Position numbers and translations under genes: made by a program. Positions 51,137 to 60,203 of a stretch of DNA of 64,000 bases are shown here, piece after piece (the stretch's first letter is position 1; each line of letters starts with the position of its first letter). The notes beneath the pieces were generated by a model. It saw nothing but the letters and a program-made list of their open reading frames with translations. It did not search any database and was not told where the DNA came from. Source of the stretch: JAGPUQ01 sp049325095 (GTDB lineage Bacteria > Pseudomonadota > Gammaproteobacteria > Pseudomonadales > Porticoccaceae); assembly GCA_049325095.1 (NCBI GenBank), contig JBMOPO010000032.1, forward strand, positions 1-64,000, written 5' to 3'.

Positions 51137-51490
51137 TCAGACGGAGAACGACGACCCGCAGCCACAGGTGGTCGTGGCATTGGGGTTGCGCACCACGAAG
51201 CGCGCGCCCTCCAGCCCCTCCTGGTAGTGGACCTCGGCCCCGGTCAGATACTGGAGGCTGAGGGGATCGATCAGCACCGTGATGCCGTCCCGATCGATCC
51301 GGGTATCGTCGTCGGCGACCTGCTCTTCGAAGGCGAAGCCGTACTGGAATCCGGAACAACCACCGCCGGTCACGAACACCCGGAGCTTCAGCTCCGGATT
51401 GCCCTCTTCCTCCACCAGGGCTTGCACCTTGGCGACGGCCGCCGCCGAAATCACCAGGGGTGCGGGAGTGAACATCTGCGGAGCAGACAT
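51137..51490 (-). CDS. erpA: Iron-sulfur insertion protein ErpA
   Basis: This 117-residue A-type carrier inserts Fe-S clusters into apo-proteins. The three cysteines are present: one in VTGGGCSGFQYGFAFEE and two in TTTCGCGSSFSV at the C-terminus. The ATG at 51490 is preferred; ATG at 51520 would add ten residues and ATG at 51475 would remove five. None has a strong ribosome site. It is convergent with anmK. Confidence 0.94.
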   Translation of the reverse strand: MSAPQMFTPAPLVISAAAVAKVQALVEEEGNPELKLRVFVTGGGCSGFQYGFAFEEQVADDDTRIDRDGITVLIDPLSLQYLTGAEVHYQEGLEGARFVVRNPNATTTCGCGSSFSV

Positions 51491-51657
51491 GATCGATAAC
51501 CAGTTGCGATGGACCGACATTATATAGGGCTTGCAGCGCCGGACCCAAAGGCTGCGGACCGGTGCGGTCCAGGGCCAGGCCCGGGCGCCGGGCGGACCGA
51601 CGCCCAGACCGCGGGACTACCGCTCGATCAGCCCTGAACCCGAGTGCAGCGGCCCGA

Positions 51658-52389
51658 TCAGGCCCGATCGCTGAAATCCCCGCCGGCCCCGGGGGCCGTG
51701 GTATCCCCCCAGCGAAATCTCCGCACCCGGACATCCTCCCGCTTGCCGCGGGGCCAGACCGAGACCTCCACCTCCCGGGGCACAAACCCCGCGGGCAGGG
51801 TCAACCGCCCGTCGAAGAACTTGAAATACCGAAACGACAGCGGCACTACCTCGCGATCCACGCCCTCGTCCAGTTCGGCCAGGGTGAAGGTGGTCGCCGC
51901 ACCCCCGGCCTCGCCGAGCAGGACCACCTTCAGGCTCACTTCCAGGGGGCCGCTGAGATCGACGTTCTGTCGCACCACCAGGCGATAGTCGTAAACCCCG
52001 GGGTCCGCCGCCGGCGTGGCCCGCCAGTGCTCGATATGCAGCCCCTTGACGCTGCCGTCCTGCTGCAGCAGCAGCCGGTAGAGGTTCAGCTCCTCCTCCT
52101 GGTCGAGGATCCGCTGGTCGAGCTCGGCGACCAGCCGCCGAACCTGCTCCATGCTGCGCCAGTCCACCTCCGCGGCCAGCATGCGATTGACCAGCTGCTG
52201 TTCCAACTGCGCACTGCGCTGCCGCTCCAGGGCGAGCTGTTCCCGCAGTTCGCTGCCGCCGGCGGCGATGCCGGCACTCCGGTGCCCCCAGCCGTACCCC
52301 AGCGCCCAGATGCAAGCGATACCCACCAGCCACAGCCCGACCGATGGCCACCCGGGCAGGCTCTGCGGACGATTTTTTCCCCTGAGCAT
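51658..52389 (-). CDS. DUF6776-like single-pass coiled-coil protein
   Basis: This 243-residue protein has one membrane helix near the N-terminus (VGLWLVGIACIWALGYGWG). A coiled coil follows (about 45-108; LREQLALERQRSAQLEQQL, then VRRLVAELDQRILDQEEEL). The C-terminal domain is beta-rich. The layout fits the DUF6776 family, whose role is unknown. It lies 18 bp after argC in the same direction. In related bacteria this gene often sits near bactofilin and erpA, which agrees with erpA here; that is from memory. Confidence 0.65.
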   Translation of the reverse strand: MLRGKNRPQSLPGWPSVGLWLVGIACIWALGYGWGHRSAGIAAGGSELREQLALERQRSAQLEQQLVNRMLAAEVDWRSMEQVRRLVAELDQRILDQEEELNLYRLLLQQDGSVKGLHIEHWRATPAADPGVYDYRLVVRQNVDLSGPLEVSLKVVLLGEAGGAATTFTLAELDEGVDREVVPLSFRYFKFFDGRLTLPAGFVPREVEVSVWPRGKREDVRVRRFRWGDTTAPGAGGDFSDRA

Positions 52390-52407
52390 CCCCGGCGCCC
52401 GGCAGGC

Positions 52408-53439
52408 TCAGGGCAGCAGCGCGGGCGCGTCGAGCCCGAGGGTTTCCGGCAGATCGAACAGGATATTCATGTTCTGCACCGCCTGGCCCGACGCGCCCTT
52501 GACCAGGTTGTCTTCGACCACCATCACCACCGCCTTGCGCCGCCCCTGCGGCCGCTGCACCGCGATGCGCACCCAGTTGGCGCCGCGCACGGAGCGGGTC
52601 TCCGGGTACTGGCCGGCGGGCAGCACGTCGACGAAGGGCTCGTCGCGATAGCGCGCCTCGTACAGCTCCTGCAGGTCGACCTGCGGGTCGAGCAGGGTCG
52701 CATAGAGGGTGGCGTGGATGCCGCGAATGGTCGGCAGCAGGTGGGGCACGAAGGTCAGGGCGACCGGCGCCCCGGCCAGGTCGGCCAGTTCCTGCTCGAT
52801 CTCCGGCAGATGGCGGTGGCCGGCCACGCCGTAGGCCTTGAAATTGTCGCCGGCCTCGCTGAGCAAGTTGGCGATGCTGGCCTGACGGCCGGCGCCGCTG
52901 ACCCCGGAGGCCGCGTTGGCGATCAGATCTCCGGTATCCACCAGGGCGCTTTCGAGCAGCGGCAGAAAACCCAGCAGCACGCTGGTGGGATAGCAGCCGG
53001 GACAGGCGATCAGCCGCGCCCCGCGAATCCGCTCCCGGTTGAATTCCGGCAGCCCGTAGACCGCCTCGCCCACCAGCTCGGGGCAGGCGTGGCGCTGGCC
53101 GTACCAGCGCTCCCACAGGGACACGGAGCGCAGGCGGAAGTCGGCCGACAGATCGATCACCCGCACGCCGCGGGCGAGGAGTTCGGGCGCCGTCGCCTGG
53201 GCGACGCCATGGGGGGTGGCGAAAAACACCAGGTCACAGCCGGCGAGGCGGTCCACGTCGGGTTCGCTGAAGGCGAGCTCCAGATGGCCGCGCAGGCTCG
53301 GAAACAATTCCGCCACCCCGCGGCCCGCCTCCTGGCGCGAGGTGATGGCGACCAACTCCACCTCGGGGTGACCGGCCAGCAGCCGCAACAGTTCGACGCC
53401 GGTGTAGCCAGTACCGCCGACGATGCCCACCTTGATCAT
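52408..53439 (-). CDS. argC: N-acetyl-gamma-glutamyl-phosphate reductase
   Basis: This 343-residue enzyme is the third step of arginine synthesis. It has the NADP motif VGIVGGTGYTGVELLRLLAG at the start, the catalytic cysteine in LIACPGCYPTSVLLGFLPL and HRHLPEIEQEL. FVPHLLPTIRGIHATLY and KGASGQAVQNMNILFDLPET follow. All parts are normal. It is divergent from hemJ with 95 bp between the starts. Confidence 0.97.
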   Translation of the reverse strand: MIKVGIVGGTGYTGVELLRLLAGHPEVELVAITSRQEAGRGVAELFPSLRGHLELAFSEPDVDRLAGCDLVFFATPHGVAQATAPELLARGVRVIDLSADFRLRSVSLWERWYGQRHACPELVGEAVYGLPEFNRERIRGARLIACPGCYPTSVLLGFLPLLESALVDTGDLIANAASGVSGAGRQASIANLLSEAGDNFKAYGVAGHRHLPEIEQELADLAGAPVALTFVPHLLPTIRGIHATLYATLLDPQVDLQELYEARYRDEPFVDVLPAGQYPETRSVRGANWVRIAVQRPQGRRKAVVMVVEDNLVKGASGQAVQNMNILFDLPETLGLDAPALLP

Positions 53440-53534
53440 GGCCCTTGCAACCCCGTTTGCCGCGGGGCGCCATCATACTTCAAGGCCGGGCGGCAAAGCC
53501 GCTACCATGCGGCTTTACCCGTCCCGAGGTACCC

Positions 53535-53963
53535 ATGCCCGCCGAATGGATCGAAGCCGCGCACATCGTCAGCGTCGTGTGCTGGTTCGCTGCGCTGTTC
53601 TACCTGCCGCGGCTGTTCGTGTACCACGCCATGGCGGAAGACCGCATCAGCATCGAGCGCTTCAAGGTGATGGAAAGGAAGCTGTCGCGGGGCATCGCCA
53701 GCCCGGCGATGATCGCGACCCTGGCATTCGGCATCTGGCTGGCGAGTCTGGCACCGGACTACTATCTCCACCAGGGCTGGTTTCTGGTGAAAATCACCCT
53801 GGTGGCACTGCTCGTGGTCTACCACCACGCCTGCCTCTACCTGATGCGCCAGTTCCGCAACGACAACAACACCAGATCCCATGTCTTCTACCGGTGGTTC
53901 AACGAAATTCCGGTGCTGTTCCTGATCGCGATCGTGGTGCTGGTCGTGGTGCGCCCCTTCTGA
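53535..53963 (+). CDS. hemJ: Protoporphyrinogen oxidase HemJ
   Basis: This 142-residue membrane protein oxidises protoporphyrinogen IX in haem synthesis. It has four membrane segments. AAHIVSVVCWFAALFYLPRLFVYHA has the first conserved histidine, and GWFLVKITLVALLVVYHHACLY has the others. RWFNEIPVLFLIAIVVLVVVRPF is the usual end. The ATG at 53535 has GAGG upstream. It complements hemF (38614-39525) in the same pathway. Confidence 0.94.
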   Translation: MPAEWIEAAHIVSVVCWFAALFYLPRLFVYHAMAEDRISIERFKVMERKLSRGIASPAMIATLAFGIWLASLAPDYYLHQGWFLVKITLVALLVVYHHACLYLMRQFRNDNNTRSHVFYRWFNEIPVLFLIAIVVLVVVRPF

Positions 53964-53997
53964 TCCCGGGCGCTGCCGGTGCCGGCTTCAAGGCGTC

Positions 53998-55827
53998 CTA
54001 CTCGACCGTCACCGACTTGGCCAGATTGCGCGGCTGATCGACGTCGGTGCCCTTGAGTACCGCCACATGGTAGGCGAGCAGTTGCAGGGGCAGGGTATAG
54101 ACCATCGGGGTGAGACTCTCGGGGACATGGGGCAGGCTGACCACGGTCACGCCGGGCTGGTCGCTGAAGCCGGCATCGCGGTCGGCGATCACGAACAGCT
54201 CGCCGCCGCGGGCCTGCACCTCATGCAGGTTGGATTTGAGCTTTTCCAGGAGTTCGTTGTTGGGCGCCACGGCGACCACCGGCATGTCGGCGTCGACCAA
54301 TGCCAGGGGGCCGTGCTTGAGCTCGCCGGAGGGGTAGGCCTCGGCGTGGATGTACGAGATTTCCTTGAGCTTGAGCGCCCCTTCCCGGGCGATGGGATAG
54401 TGCACGCCGCGGCCGAGGAACAGCGCGTGGCGCTTGTCGGCGAAACTGTCGAAGGTGGCCTCGATCACCGGATCCAGCGCCAGCACCTGGCGCGCCAGAT
54501 CGGGCAGCCTTCGCAGCGCCTCGACCAGCTCGGCCTCGCGCCGAGCGGACAGCCTGCCGCGGGCGCGGGCGATGGCGATGCACAGCAGTTGCAGGGCGAC
54601 CAGCTGGGTGGTGAAGGCCTTGGTGGAGGCGACGCCGATCTCCGGCCCGGCCCGGGTGAGCAGCGCGAGCCCGGTGGCGCGCACCAGGGAGCTGGAAGGG
54701 ACATTGCAGATCGCCAGGCTGTCGAGGTAGCCGGCGGTGGCGGCCTTGGTCAGGGCGGCCAGGGTATCTGCGGTTTCGCCGGACTGGGAGATGGCGACCA
54801 GCAGCGTATTGGCCGGAACGACCACCTTGCGGTAGCGGTATTCGCTGGCCACTTCCACCTGGCAGGGAACCTCGGCCCAGTCCTCCAGCCAATGGCGCGC
54901 CACCAGCCCGGCGTGGTAACTGGTGCCACAGGCTACCAGGTGCACGTTCTCGACCGCGGCGAAGCGCGCCGGAGCGGCCTCTCCGAACGCTTCCGGCAAC
55001 ACCCGGCGCGCGCCGACGCGACCCTCCAGGGTGGCGCCCAGCACGGCGGGCTGCTCGTGGATCTCCTTGAGCATGAAATGGCGGTAACCGCCCTTGTCGG
55101 CGGCGTCCACGGCATCGGCGAAGGTGTGGACCTCCCGCGCCACCGCCCGGCCACTGCGGTCGCGGATCCGGTAGCCGCCGGCGGTAAGTGCCACCTGGTC
55201 GCCCTCCTCGAGGTAGACGAAGCGGTCGGTGACCTGGCGCAGGGCGAGGGGATCGGAGGCGAGGAAACACTCCTCGATGCCGATGCCCAGCACCAGCGGA
55301 CTGCCACTGCGCGCGCCCACCAGGGTGTCGGGCTCGGCGGCCGACAGCACCGCGAGCGCATAGGCGCCCTCCAGGCGGGGCAGGGCCTTGGCCAGCGCAG
55401 TCGCGAGGTCGTGCCCCTCCCGTACGAACCGGTGGATTAAGTGAGCAATCACTTCGGTATCGGTCTCGGAGCTGAACTGGTAGCCGTCCGCCTCCAGCTC
55501 GGCGCGCAGCTCACGGAAGTTTTCGATGATGCCGTTGTGCACCACAGCGATGGGTCCGGACCGGTGCGGGTGAGCATTCACTTCGGAGGGCCTGCCATGG
55601 GTGGCCCACCGGGTGTGGGCGATGCCCAGGTGGCCGTGGAACGGGGTCCGCGCCAGGTCCTCGGCGAGCAGGGCGACCTTGCCGGCGTGGCGCCGGCACT
55701 GCAGGCCCTCCGCGCCCAGGACAGCCATGCCCGCCGAGTCGTAGCCGCGGTATTCCAGGCGCTTGAGTCCCTCCAGCAGGATGGCCGCCACGTTGCGCTG
55801 TGCGGCCGCGGCCACGATGCCGCACAT
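53998..55827 (-). CDS. glmS: Glucosamine-6-phosphate synthase
   Basis: This 609-residue enzyme makes glucosamine 6-phosphate from fructose 6-phosphate and glutamine. It has the N-terminal nucleophile C2 (MCGIVAAAAQ), glutaminase motifs HTRWATHGRPSEVNAHPH and VHNGIIENF, then two sugar isomerase domains (GTSYHAGLVARHWLED, AISQSGETADTLAAL). The end is DQPRNLAKSVTVE. It follows glmU by 2 bp, and together they form UDP-GlcNAc. A glmS ribozyme is not expected in this group and none was seen. Confidence 0.97.
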   Translation of the reverse strand: MCGIVAAAAQRNVAAILLEGLKRLEYRGYDSAGMAVLGAEGLQCRRHAGKVALLAEDLARTPFHGHLGIAHTRWATHGRPSEVNAHPHRSGPIAVVHNGIIENFRELRAELEADGYQFSSETDTEVIAHLIHRFVREGHDLATALAKALPRLEGAYALAVLSAAEPDTLVGARSGSPLVLGIGIEECFLASDPLALRQVTDRFVYLEEGDQVALTAGGYRIRDRSGRAVAREVHTFADAVDAADKGGYRHFMLKEIHEQPAVLGATLEGRVGARRVLPEAFGEAAPARFAAVENVHLVACGTSYHAGLVARHWLEDWAEVPCQVEVASEYRYRKVVVPANTLLVAISQSGETADTLAALTKAATAGYLDSLAICNVPSSSLVRATGLALLTRAGPEIGVASTKAFTTQLVALQLLCIAIARARGRLSARREAELVEALRRLPDLARQVLALDPVIEATFDSFADKRHALFLGRGVHYPIAREGALKLKEISYIHAEAYPSGELKHGPLALVDADMPVVAVAPNNELLEKLKSNLHEVQARGGELFVIADRDAGFSDQPGVTVVSLPHVPESLTPMVYTLPLQLLAYHVAVLKGTDVDQPRNLAKSVTVE

Positions 55828-55829
55828 GG

Positions 55830-57206
55830 TCAGGGCCCGGCCGGCGGCTTGCGCGGTCTCTGCCAGCCGGGCAGATTGCGCTGCCGGCTGCGCGCCACGC
55901 CAAGGCTGCCGTCCGGGACCTCGGCGGTGATGGTCGATCCGGCGCCCACGGTGGCCTGGGCCCCGATCCGTACCGGCGCCACCAGCGCGCTGTTGGAGCC
56001 GATGAAGGCGCCGTCGCCAATCTCGGTGTGATGCTTGTCGGCCCCGTCGTAATTGCAGGTAATGGTGCCGGCGCCGATGTTGACGCCCACCCCCAGGCGG
56101 GCATCGCCCAGATAGGCGAGATGATTGGCCTTGGAGCCGGCGCCCAGTTCGGCCTGCTTGGTCTCGACGAAGTTGCCGATGCGAGCATCCGGCCCGATCC
56201 GCGATCCTTCGCGCAATCGTGCGAAGGGGCCGATCTGGGCGCCGGCGGCGATGGTCACCGGGCCCTCGATGACGGTGTGGGCCCGGATCTGCGCGCCGGC
56301 GCCGATCTCGGCATCGCGAATGACACAGTGGGGGCCGATTTGTACGCCATCGGCCAACACGACCCGGCCCTCGAACACGCAGTTGACATCGATCCAGACG
56401 TCGCACCCCGCGACCAGCTCGCCGCGGCAATCGAAGCGCCCCGGGTCTGCCAGGCCGACGCCCTCCGCCATCAATCGCTCGGCCAGTCGCATCTGGTACG
56501 CGCGCTCCAGCCGGGCCAGTTGCCGGCGGTCGTTGACGCCCTCCGCTTCCAGCGGCTCCGCCACTTCGCGGGTGGCGACCTCGACCCCGTCGGCGACCGC
56601 CAGGGAGACGATATCGGTGAGATAGTATTCGCCCTGGGCATTGGCGTTGCCGACCCGCGCCAGCCAGGCGCGCAGGCGGGACACCGGCAGCGCCAGGATG
56701 CCGGTGTTCACCTCGCCGATGGCGCGCTGGGCGGGTGTCGCATCGCGTTCTTCGACCACACCCAGCACCCGGCCGCGCCCATCGCGGAGCAGGCGGCCGT
56801 AGCCGGTGGGATCCGCGGGACGGCTGGTCAGTATCGCCAGTGCTCCGCGCTGCGCCGCGGCCAACAGGCCCGCCAGGGTGGCGGGGCGAATCAGGGGCAC
56901 GTCGCCGTAGAGGATCAACGCGGTGGCTTGATCGTCGAGGCCGGGCAGGGCCATCTGCACGGCGTGCGCGGTACCCAGCTGCTCGGCCTGCTCCACCCAC
57001 TGGATGCCGTCATCCGCGAAGGCCGCGACAACCCGCTCCAGGCCCGCACCGGCCACCACGCAGATGCGCTGCGGGCGCAGTTGCCGGGCGGCCTCGAGCA
57101 CGTGTCCGAGCAGGGGCCTGCCGGCCAGCCGATGCAGTACCTTGGGCTGCGCGGAGCGCATCCGGGTGCCTCTGCCGGCGGCCAGCACGATGACTTCTGT
57201 CTGCAC
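55830..57206 (-). CDS. glmU: Bifunctional GlmU
   Basis: This 458-residue enzyme acetylates glucosamine 1-phosphate and couples it to UTP. The N-terminal uridyltransferase has VIVLAAGRGTRMRSAQPKVLH, LGTAHAVQMALP and LYGDVPLIRPATL. The C-terminal left-handed beta-helix acetyltransferase runs from about 255, with SKANHLAYLGDARLG, GAGTITCNYDGADKHHTEIG and FIGSNSALVAPV. All active parts are present. It starts 91 bp after atpC, where a GC-rich hairpin and TATACT-like bases lie. Confidence 0.97.
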   Translation of the reverse strand: MQTEVIVLAAGRGTRMRSAQPKVLHRLAGRPLLGHVLEAARQLRPQRICVVAGAGLERVVAAFADDGIQWVEQAEQLGTAHAVQMALPGLDDQATALILYGDVPLIRPATLAGLLAAAQRGALAILTSRPADPTGYGRLLRDGRGRVLGVVEERDATPAQRAIGEVNTGILALPVSRLRAWLARVGNANAQGEYYLTDIVSLAVADGVEVATREVAEPLEAEGVNDRRQLARLERAYQMRLAERLMAEGVGLADPGRFDCRGELVAGCDVWIDVNCVFEGRVVLADGVQIGPHCVIRDAEIGAGAQIRAHTVIEGPVTIAAGAQIGPFARLREGSRIGPDARIGNFVETKQAELGAGSKANHLAYLGDARLGVGVNIGAGTITCNYDGADKHHTEIGDGAFIGSNSALVAPVRIGAQATVGAGSTITAEVPDGSLGVARSRQRNLPGWQRPRKPPAGP

Positions 57207-57297
57207 AAGACGCCCCGAAAAGGTCTCGATCGCGGCAGTATAGCAAGCGGCCGGGGCCGCTCCCGGGGTTCAGCCCGGCAGCGGTTGCGGAGAGAGT

Positions 57298-57729
57298 TCA
57301 GCCGACGGAGCGCGCGCGCTTGCGCAACTCCTCGATGGTGCGCAGGCGCGCGGCGGCTTCCCCGAGCCGCGACAACGCCGCGGAGTACTCCATTTCAGCC
57401 CCGCGCTGTTCGAGGGCCTGCTCGGCTTCGCGCTTGGCCTCCAGGGCGGCCGCTTCGTCGAGATCGCCGGCCCGGTCGCCGGTATCGGCGAGCACGGTCA
57501 CCACATGGGGCTGCACTTCAAGGAAGCCGCCGGAGATAAAGTAAAGTTCCTCCTCGCCGCCCGGGCGGATCACCCGCACCGGACCGGGCCGGATGGCGGT
57601 CAGCAGGGGCGCGTGGCCGTAGGTGACGCCGAGCTCGCCGAGCTCGCCGGTCACCACCAGCAACTCGACCAGCCCGGAGAACATGGATTTCTCGGCGGTC
57701 ACGATGTCGCAGTGGAATGTCATCGCCAT
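57298..57729 (-). CDS. atpC: ATP synthase epsilon subunit
   Basis: This 143-residue F1 epsilon subunit has MTFHCDIVTAEKSMFSGLVEL, then GELGVTYGHAPLLTAIRPGPVR and the C-terminal two-helix inhibitory arm with LRTIEELRKRARSVG. It closes the operon. The gap to atpD is 171 bp, most of it a dispersed structured element. In most relatives the gap is a few dozen bases. Confidence 0.96.
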   Translation of the reverse strand: MAMTFHCDIVTAEKSMFSGLVELLVVTGELGELGVTYGHAPLLTAIRPGPVRVIRPGGEEELYFISGGFLEVQPHVVTVLADTGDRAGDLDEAAALEAKREAEQALEQRGAEMEYSAALSRLGEAAARLRTIEELRKRARSVG

Positions 57730-57756
57730 GGTCGCGCCTGCCTCGCCTCAGAGTTT

Positions 57757-57903
57757 GTGAAGAAATGCACGTCCAGTGCATTTCTTCTGTCGCGAGTCCG
57801 GCACACGCCCGGACTTGCTCCCGCACCTCAAGCACTGGCGTGCTTGAGGTGCGACCGGCCATCCCTGGCCGGGCTGAGAGCTTGAAAAATTCACAAGCTC
57901 TCA
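57757..57903 (-). repeat. Structured dispersed element, copy B (atpD to atpC)
   Basis: This 147-bp minus-strand element starts at the atpD TGA and ends CTTCAC. It is nearly identical to copy A. Its third hairpin is perfect, with 14-bp arms CGCACCTCAAGCAC and GTGCTTGAGGTGCG. Its last hairpin, AAGAAATGCAC with GTGCATTTCTT, differs from copy A on both arms in a compensating way. Confidence 0.85.
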
Positions 57904-59277
57904 GAGTTTTGCCGCTTTCTCGACGGCTTCCTCGATGGATCCCACCATGTAGAACGCCTGCTCGGGCAGGTGATCGTACTCACCGTCGAGGATGCCCTTG
58001 AAGCTGGCGACGGTATCCTTGAGCGGCACATACTTGCCGGGGCTGCCGGTGAAGACCTCGGCCACGAAGAACGGCTGCGACAGGAAGCGCTGGATCTTGC
58101 GGGCGCGGTCGACCACCAGCTTGTCGTCCTCGGACAGTTCGTCCATGCCGAGGATGGCGATGATGTCGCGCAGCTCCTTGTAGCGCTGCAACACCGACTG
58201 CACGCCGCGCGCGACCTGGTAGTGCTCCTGGCCGATGACCAGGGGATCGAGCAGCCGCGAGGTGGAGTCGAGCGGATCCACCGCGGGATAGATCCCCAGC
58301 TCGGCGATCTGCCGGGACAGCACCAGGGTTGCGTCCAAATGCGCGAAGGTGGTGGCCGGCGAGGGGTCGGTGAGGTCGTCGGCCGGTACGTACACCGCCT
58401 GGAAGGAGGTGATGGAACCGGTTTTGGTGGAGGTGATGCGCTCCTGCAATACCCCCATCTCTGCCGCCAGGGTCGGCTGGTAGCCCACCGCCGAGGGCAT
58501 GCGGCCGAGCAGCGCGGACACCTCGGTGCCGGCCAGGGTGTAGCGGTAGATGTTGTCGACGAACATGAGCACATCGCGGCCCTCGTCGCGGAAGTATTCC
58601 GCCATGGTGAGGCCGGTCAGCGCCACCCGCAGGCGGTTGCCGGGCGGTTCGTTCATCTGGCCGTACACCAGCGCCACCTTGTCGAGTACGTTCGACTCCT
58701 TCATCTCGTGATAGAAGTCGTTGCCCTCCCGCGTTCGCTCGCCGACGCCGGCGAACACCGAGAAGCCGGAGTGCTCCATGGCGATGTTGCGGATCAGCTC
58801 CATCAGGGTCACCGTCTTGCCCACCCCGGCGCCACCGAACAGACCCACCTTGCCCCCCTTGGCGATGGGCATGATCAGGTCGATCACCTTGATCCCGGTT
58901 TCGAGCAATTCGACGGCGGAGGACTGATCCGCATAGGTCGGCGGCGGCCGGTGAATCGGCATGCGGGCGTCATGCTGCACCGGACCGGCTCTGTCGATCG
59001 GATTGCCCAGCACGTCCATGATCCGCCCCAGGGTGCCCTGGCCCACCGGCACCGAAATCGGGCTGCCGGTGTTGGTCACCCGCAGACCGCGGCTGATGCC
59101 CTCGGAGGAGCCCATGGCGATGGTGCGCACCACGCCGTCGCCCAACTGCTGCTGCACTTCCAGCGTCAGCCCCCGGTCATCGACAGTGAGGGCGTCATAG
59201 ACCCTGGGCACGCCGTCGCGGGGGAATTCGACGTCGATGACAGCGCCGATGATCTGCACGATACGTCCGCTACTCAT
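57901..59277 (-). CDS. atpD: ATP synthase beta subunit
   Basis: This 458-residue catalytic F1 subunit has the P-loop GGAGVGKTVTLMELIRN, GVGERTREGNDFYHEM, the Walker B region VLMFVDNIYRYT and the signature PAVDPLDSTSRLLDP. The DELSEDD segment follows. All catalytic parts are intact. It ends ...EKAAKL with a TGA that begins the dispersed element. The gap to atpG upstream is 41 bp. Confidence 0.98.
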   Translation of the reverse strand: MSSGRIVQIIGAVIDVEFPRDGVPRVYDALTVDDRGLTLEVQQQLGDGVVRTIAMGSSEGISRGLRVTNTGSPISVPVGQGTLGRIMDVLGNPIDRAGPVQHDARMPIHRPPPTYADQSSAVELLETGIKVIDLIMPIAKGGKVGLFGGAGVGKTVTLMELIRNIAMEHSGFSVFAGVGERTREGNDFYHEMKESNVLDKVALVYGQMNEPPGNRLRVALTGLTMAEYFRDEGRDVLMFVDNIYRYTLAGTEVSALLGRMPSAVGYQPTLAAEMGVLQERITSTKTGSITSFQAVYVPADDLTDPSPATTFAHLDATLVLSRQIAELGIYPAVDPLDSTSRLLDPLVIGQEHYQVARGVQSVLQRYKELRDIIAILGMDELSEDDKLVVDRARKIQRFLSQPFFVAEVFTGSPGKYVPLKDTVASFKGILDGEYDHLPEQAFYMVGSIEEAVEKAAKL

Positions 59278-59318
59278 TCTCTATCATCCTCTCGCAATGA
59301 TTGCTGCGCCCGGCCGGA

Positions 59319-60179
59319 CTACACCGCGGCCGCGCCACCGACAATTTCGGACAGCTCCTGGGTGATCGCCGCCTGGCGGGCCTTGTTGTAGAGCAATTCC
59401 AGCTCGTCGATCAGGGTGCCGGCATTTTCGGTGGCATTCTTCATCGCCACCATGCGGGCCGCCTGCTCGCAGGCCTTGTTCTCCACCACCCCCTGATAGA
59501 CCTGGGACTCGATGTAGCGCGCCAGCAGGCCGTCGAGCAGCTCCTTGGCGTCGGGTTCGTAGAGATAATCCCAGTGGTGCCGGATCTTGTCGTCGGCGAC
59601 CGGCTCGAGCGGCAGCAGCTGTTCCACCGCCGGCTGCTGGGTCATGGTGTTGATGAACTTGTTGCCGACCAGGAACAGCCGATCGATGCGCTTCTCCTCA
59701 TAGCTGTCCAGCATCACCTTGACCGAGCCGACCAGGGCCTGCGCGGTCGGGCTGTCGCCCAGATCCCGCACCGTGGCCACCACCTTGCCCCCGCGGCGGC
59801 CGAAAAATGCGCTGGCCTTGGCGCCGATGGTGCAGACGTCGATCTCCACTCCCTGGCGCTGCCACTCGATCATGGCCTTGAGCGCCGCCTTGAACAGATT
59901 GACGTTGAGTCCGCCGCACAATCCTCGGTCAGTGGACACGATGATGAAGCCGACCCGCTTGACCTCGCGCTGCACCATGTAGGCATGCCGATACTCGGAG
60001 GAGGCATTGGCGATGTGCCCCACCACCGCGCGGATGCGCTGCGCATAGGGTTTGCCCAGCGCCATCTGCTCCTGGGCGCGGCGCATCTTGCTGGCCGCGA
60101 CCATCTCCATGGCACTGGTGATCTTCTGCGTACTCTTGACGCTGTGGATCTTGGTCTTGACTTCTTTTCCGACAGCCAT
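59319..60179 (-). CDS. atpG: ATP synthase gamma subunit
   Basis: This 286-residue central stalk subunit turns inside the alpha-beta ring. The N-terminal helix MAVGKEVKTKIHSVKSTQKI is followed by TSAMEMVAASKMRRAQEQM. The C-terminal helix has ATENAGTLIDELELLYNKAR, then QAAITQELSEIVGGAAAV. The SSEYRHAYMV and STDRGLCGGLNVNLF stretches are typical. Length is normal; it starts 24 bp after atpA. Confidence 0.97.
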   Translation of the reverse strand: MAVGKEVKTKIHSVKSTQKITSAMEMVAASKMRRAQEQMALGKPYAQRIRAVVGHIANASSEYRHAYMVQREVKRVGFIIVSTDRGLCGGLNVNLFKAALKAMIEWQRQGVEIDVCTIGAKASAFFGRRGGKVVATVRDLGDSPTAQALVGSVKVMLDSYEEKRIDRLFLVGNKFINTMTQQPAVEQLLPLEPVADDKIRHHWDYLYEPDAKELLDGLLARYIESQVYQGVVENKACEQAARMVAMKNATENAGTLIDELELLYNKARQAAITQELSEIVGGAAAV

Positions 60180-60203
60180 CGGCGCGCGCTCTCCGGTGGA
60201 TCC

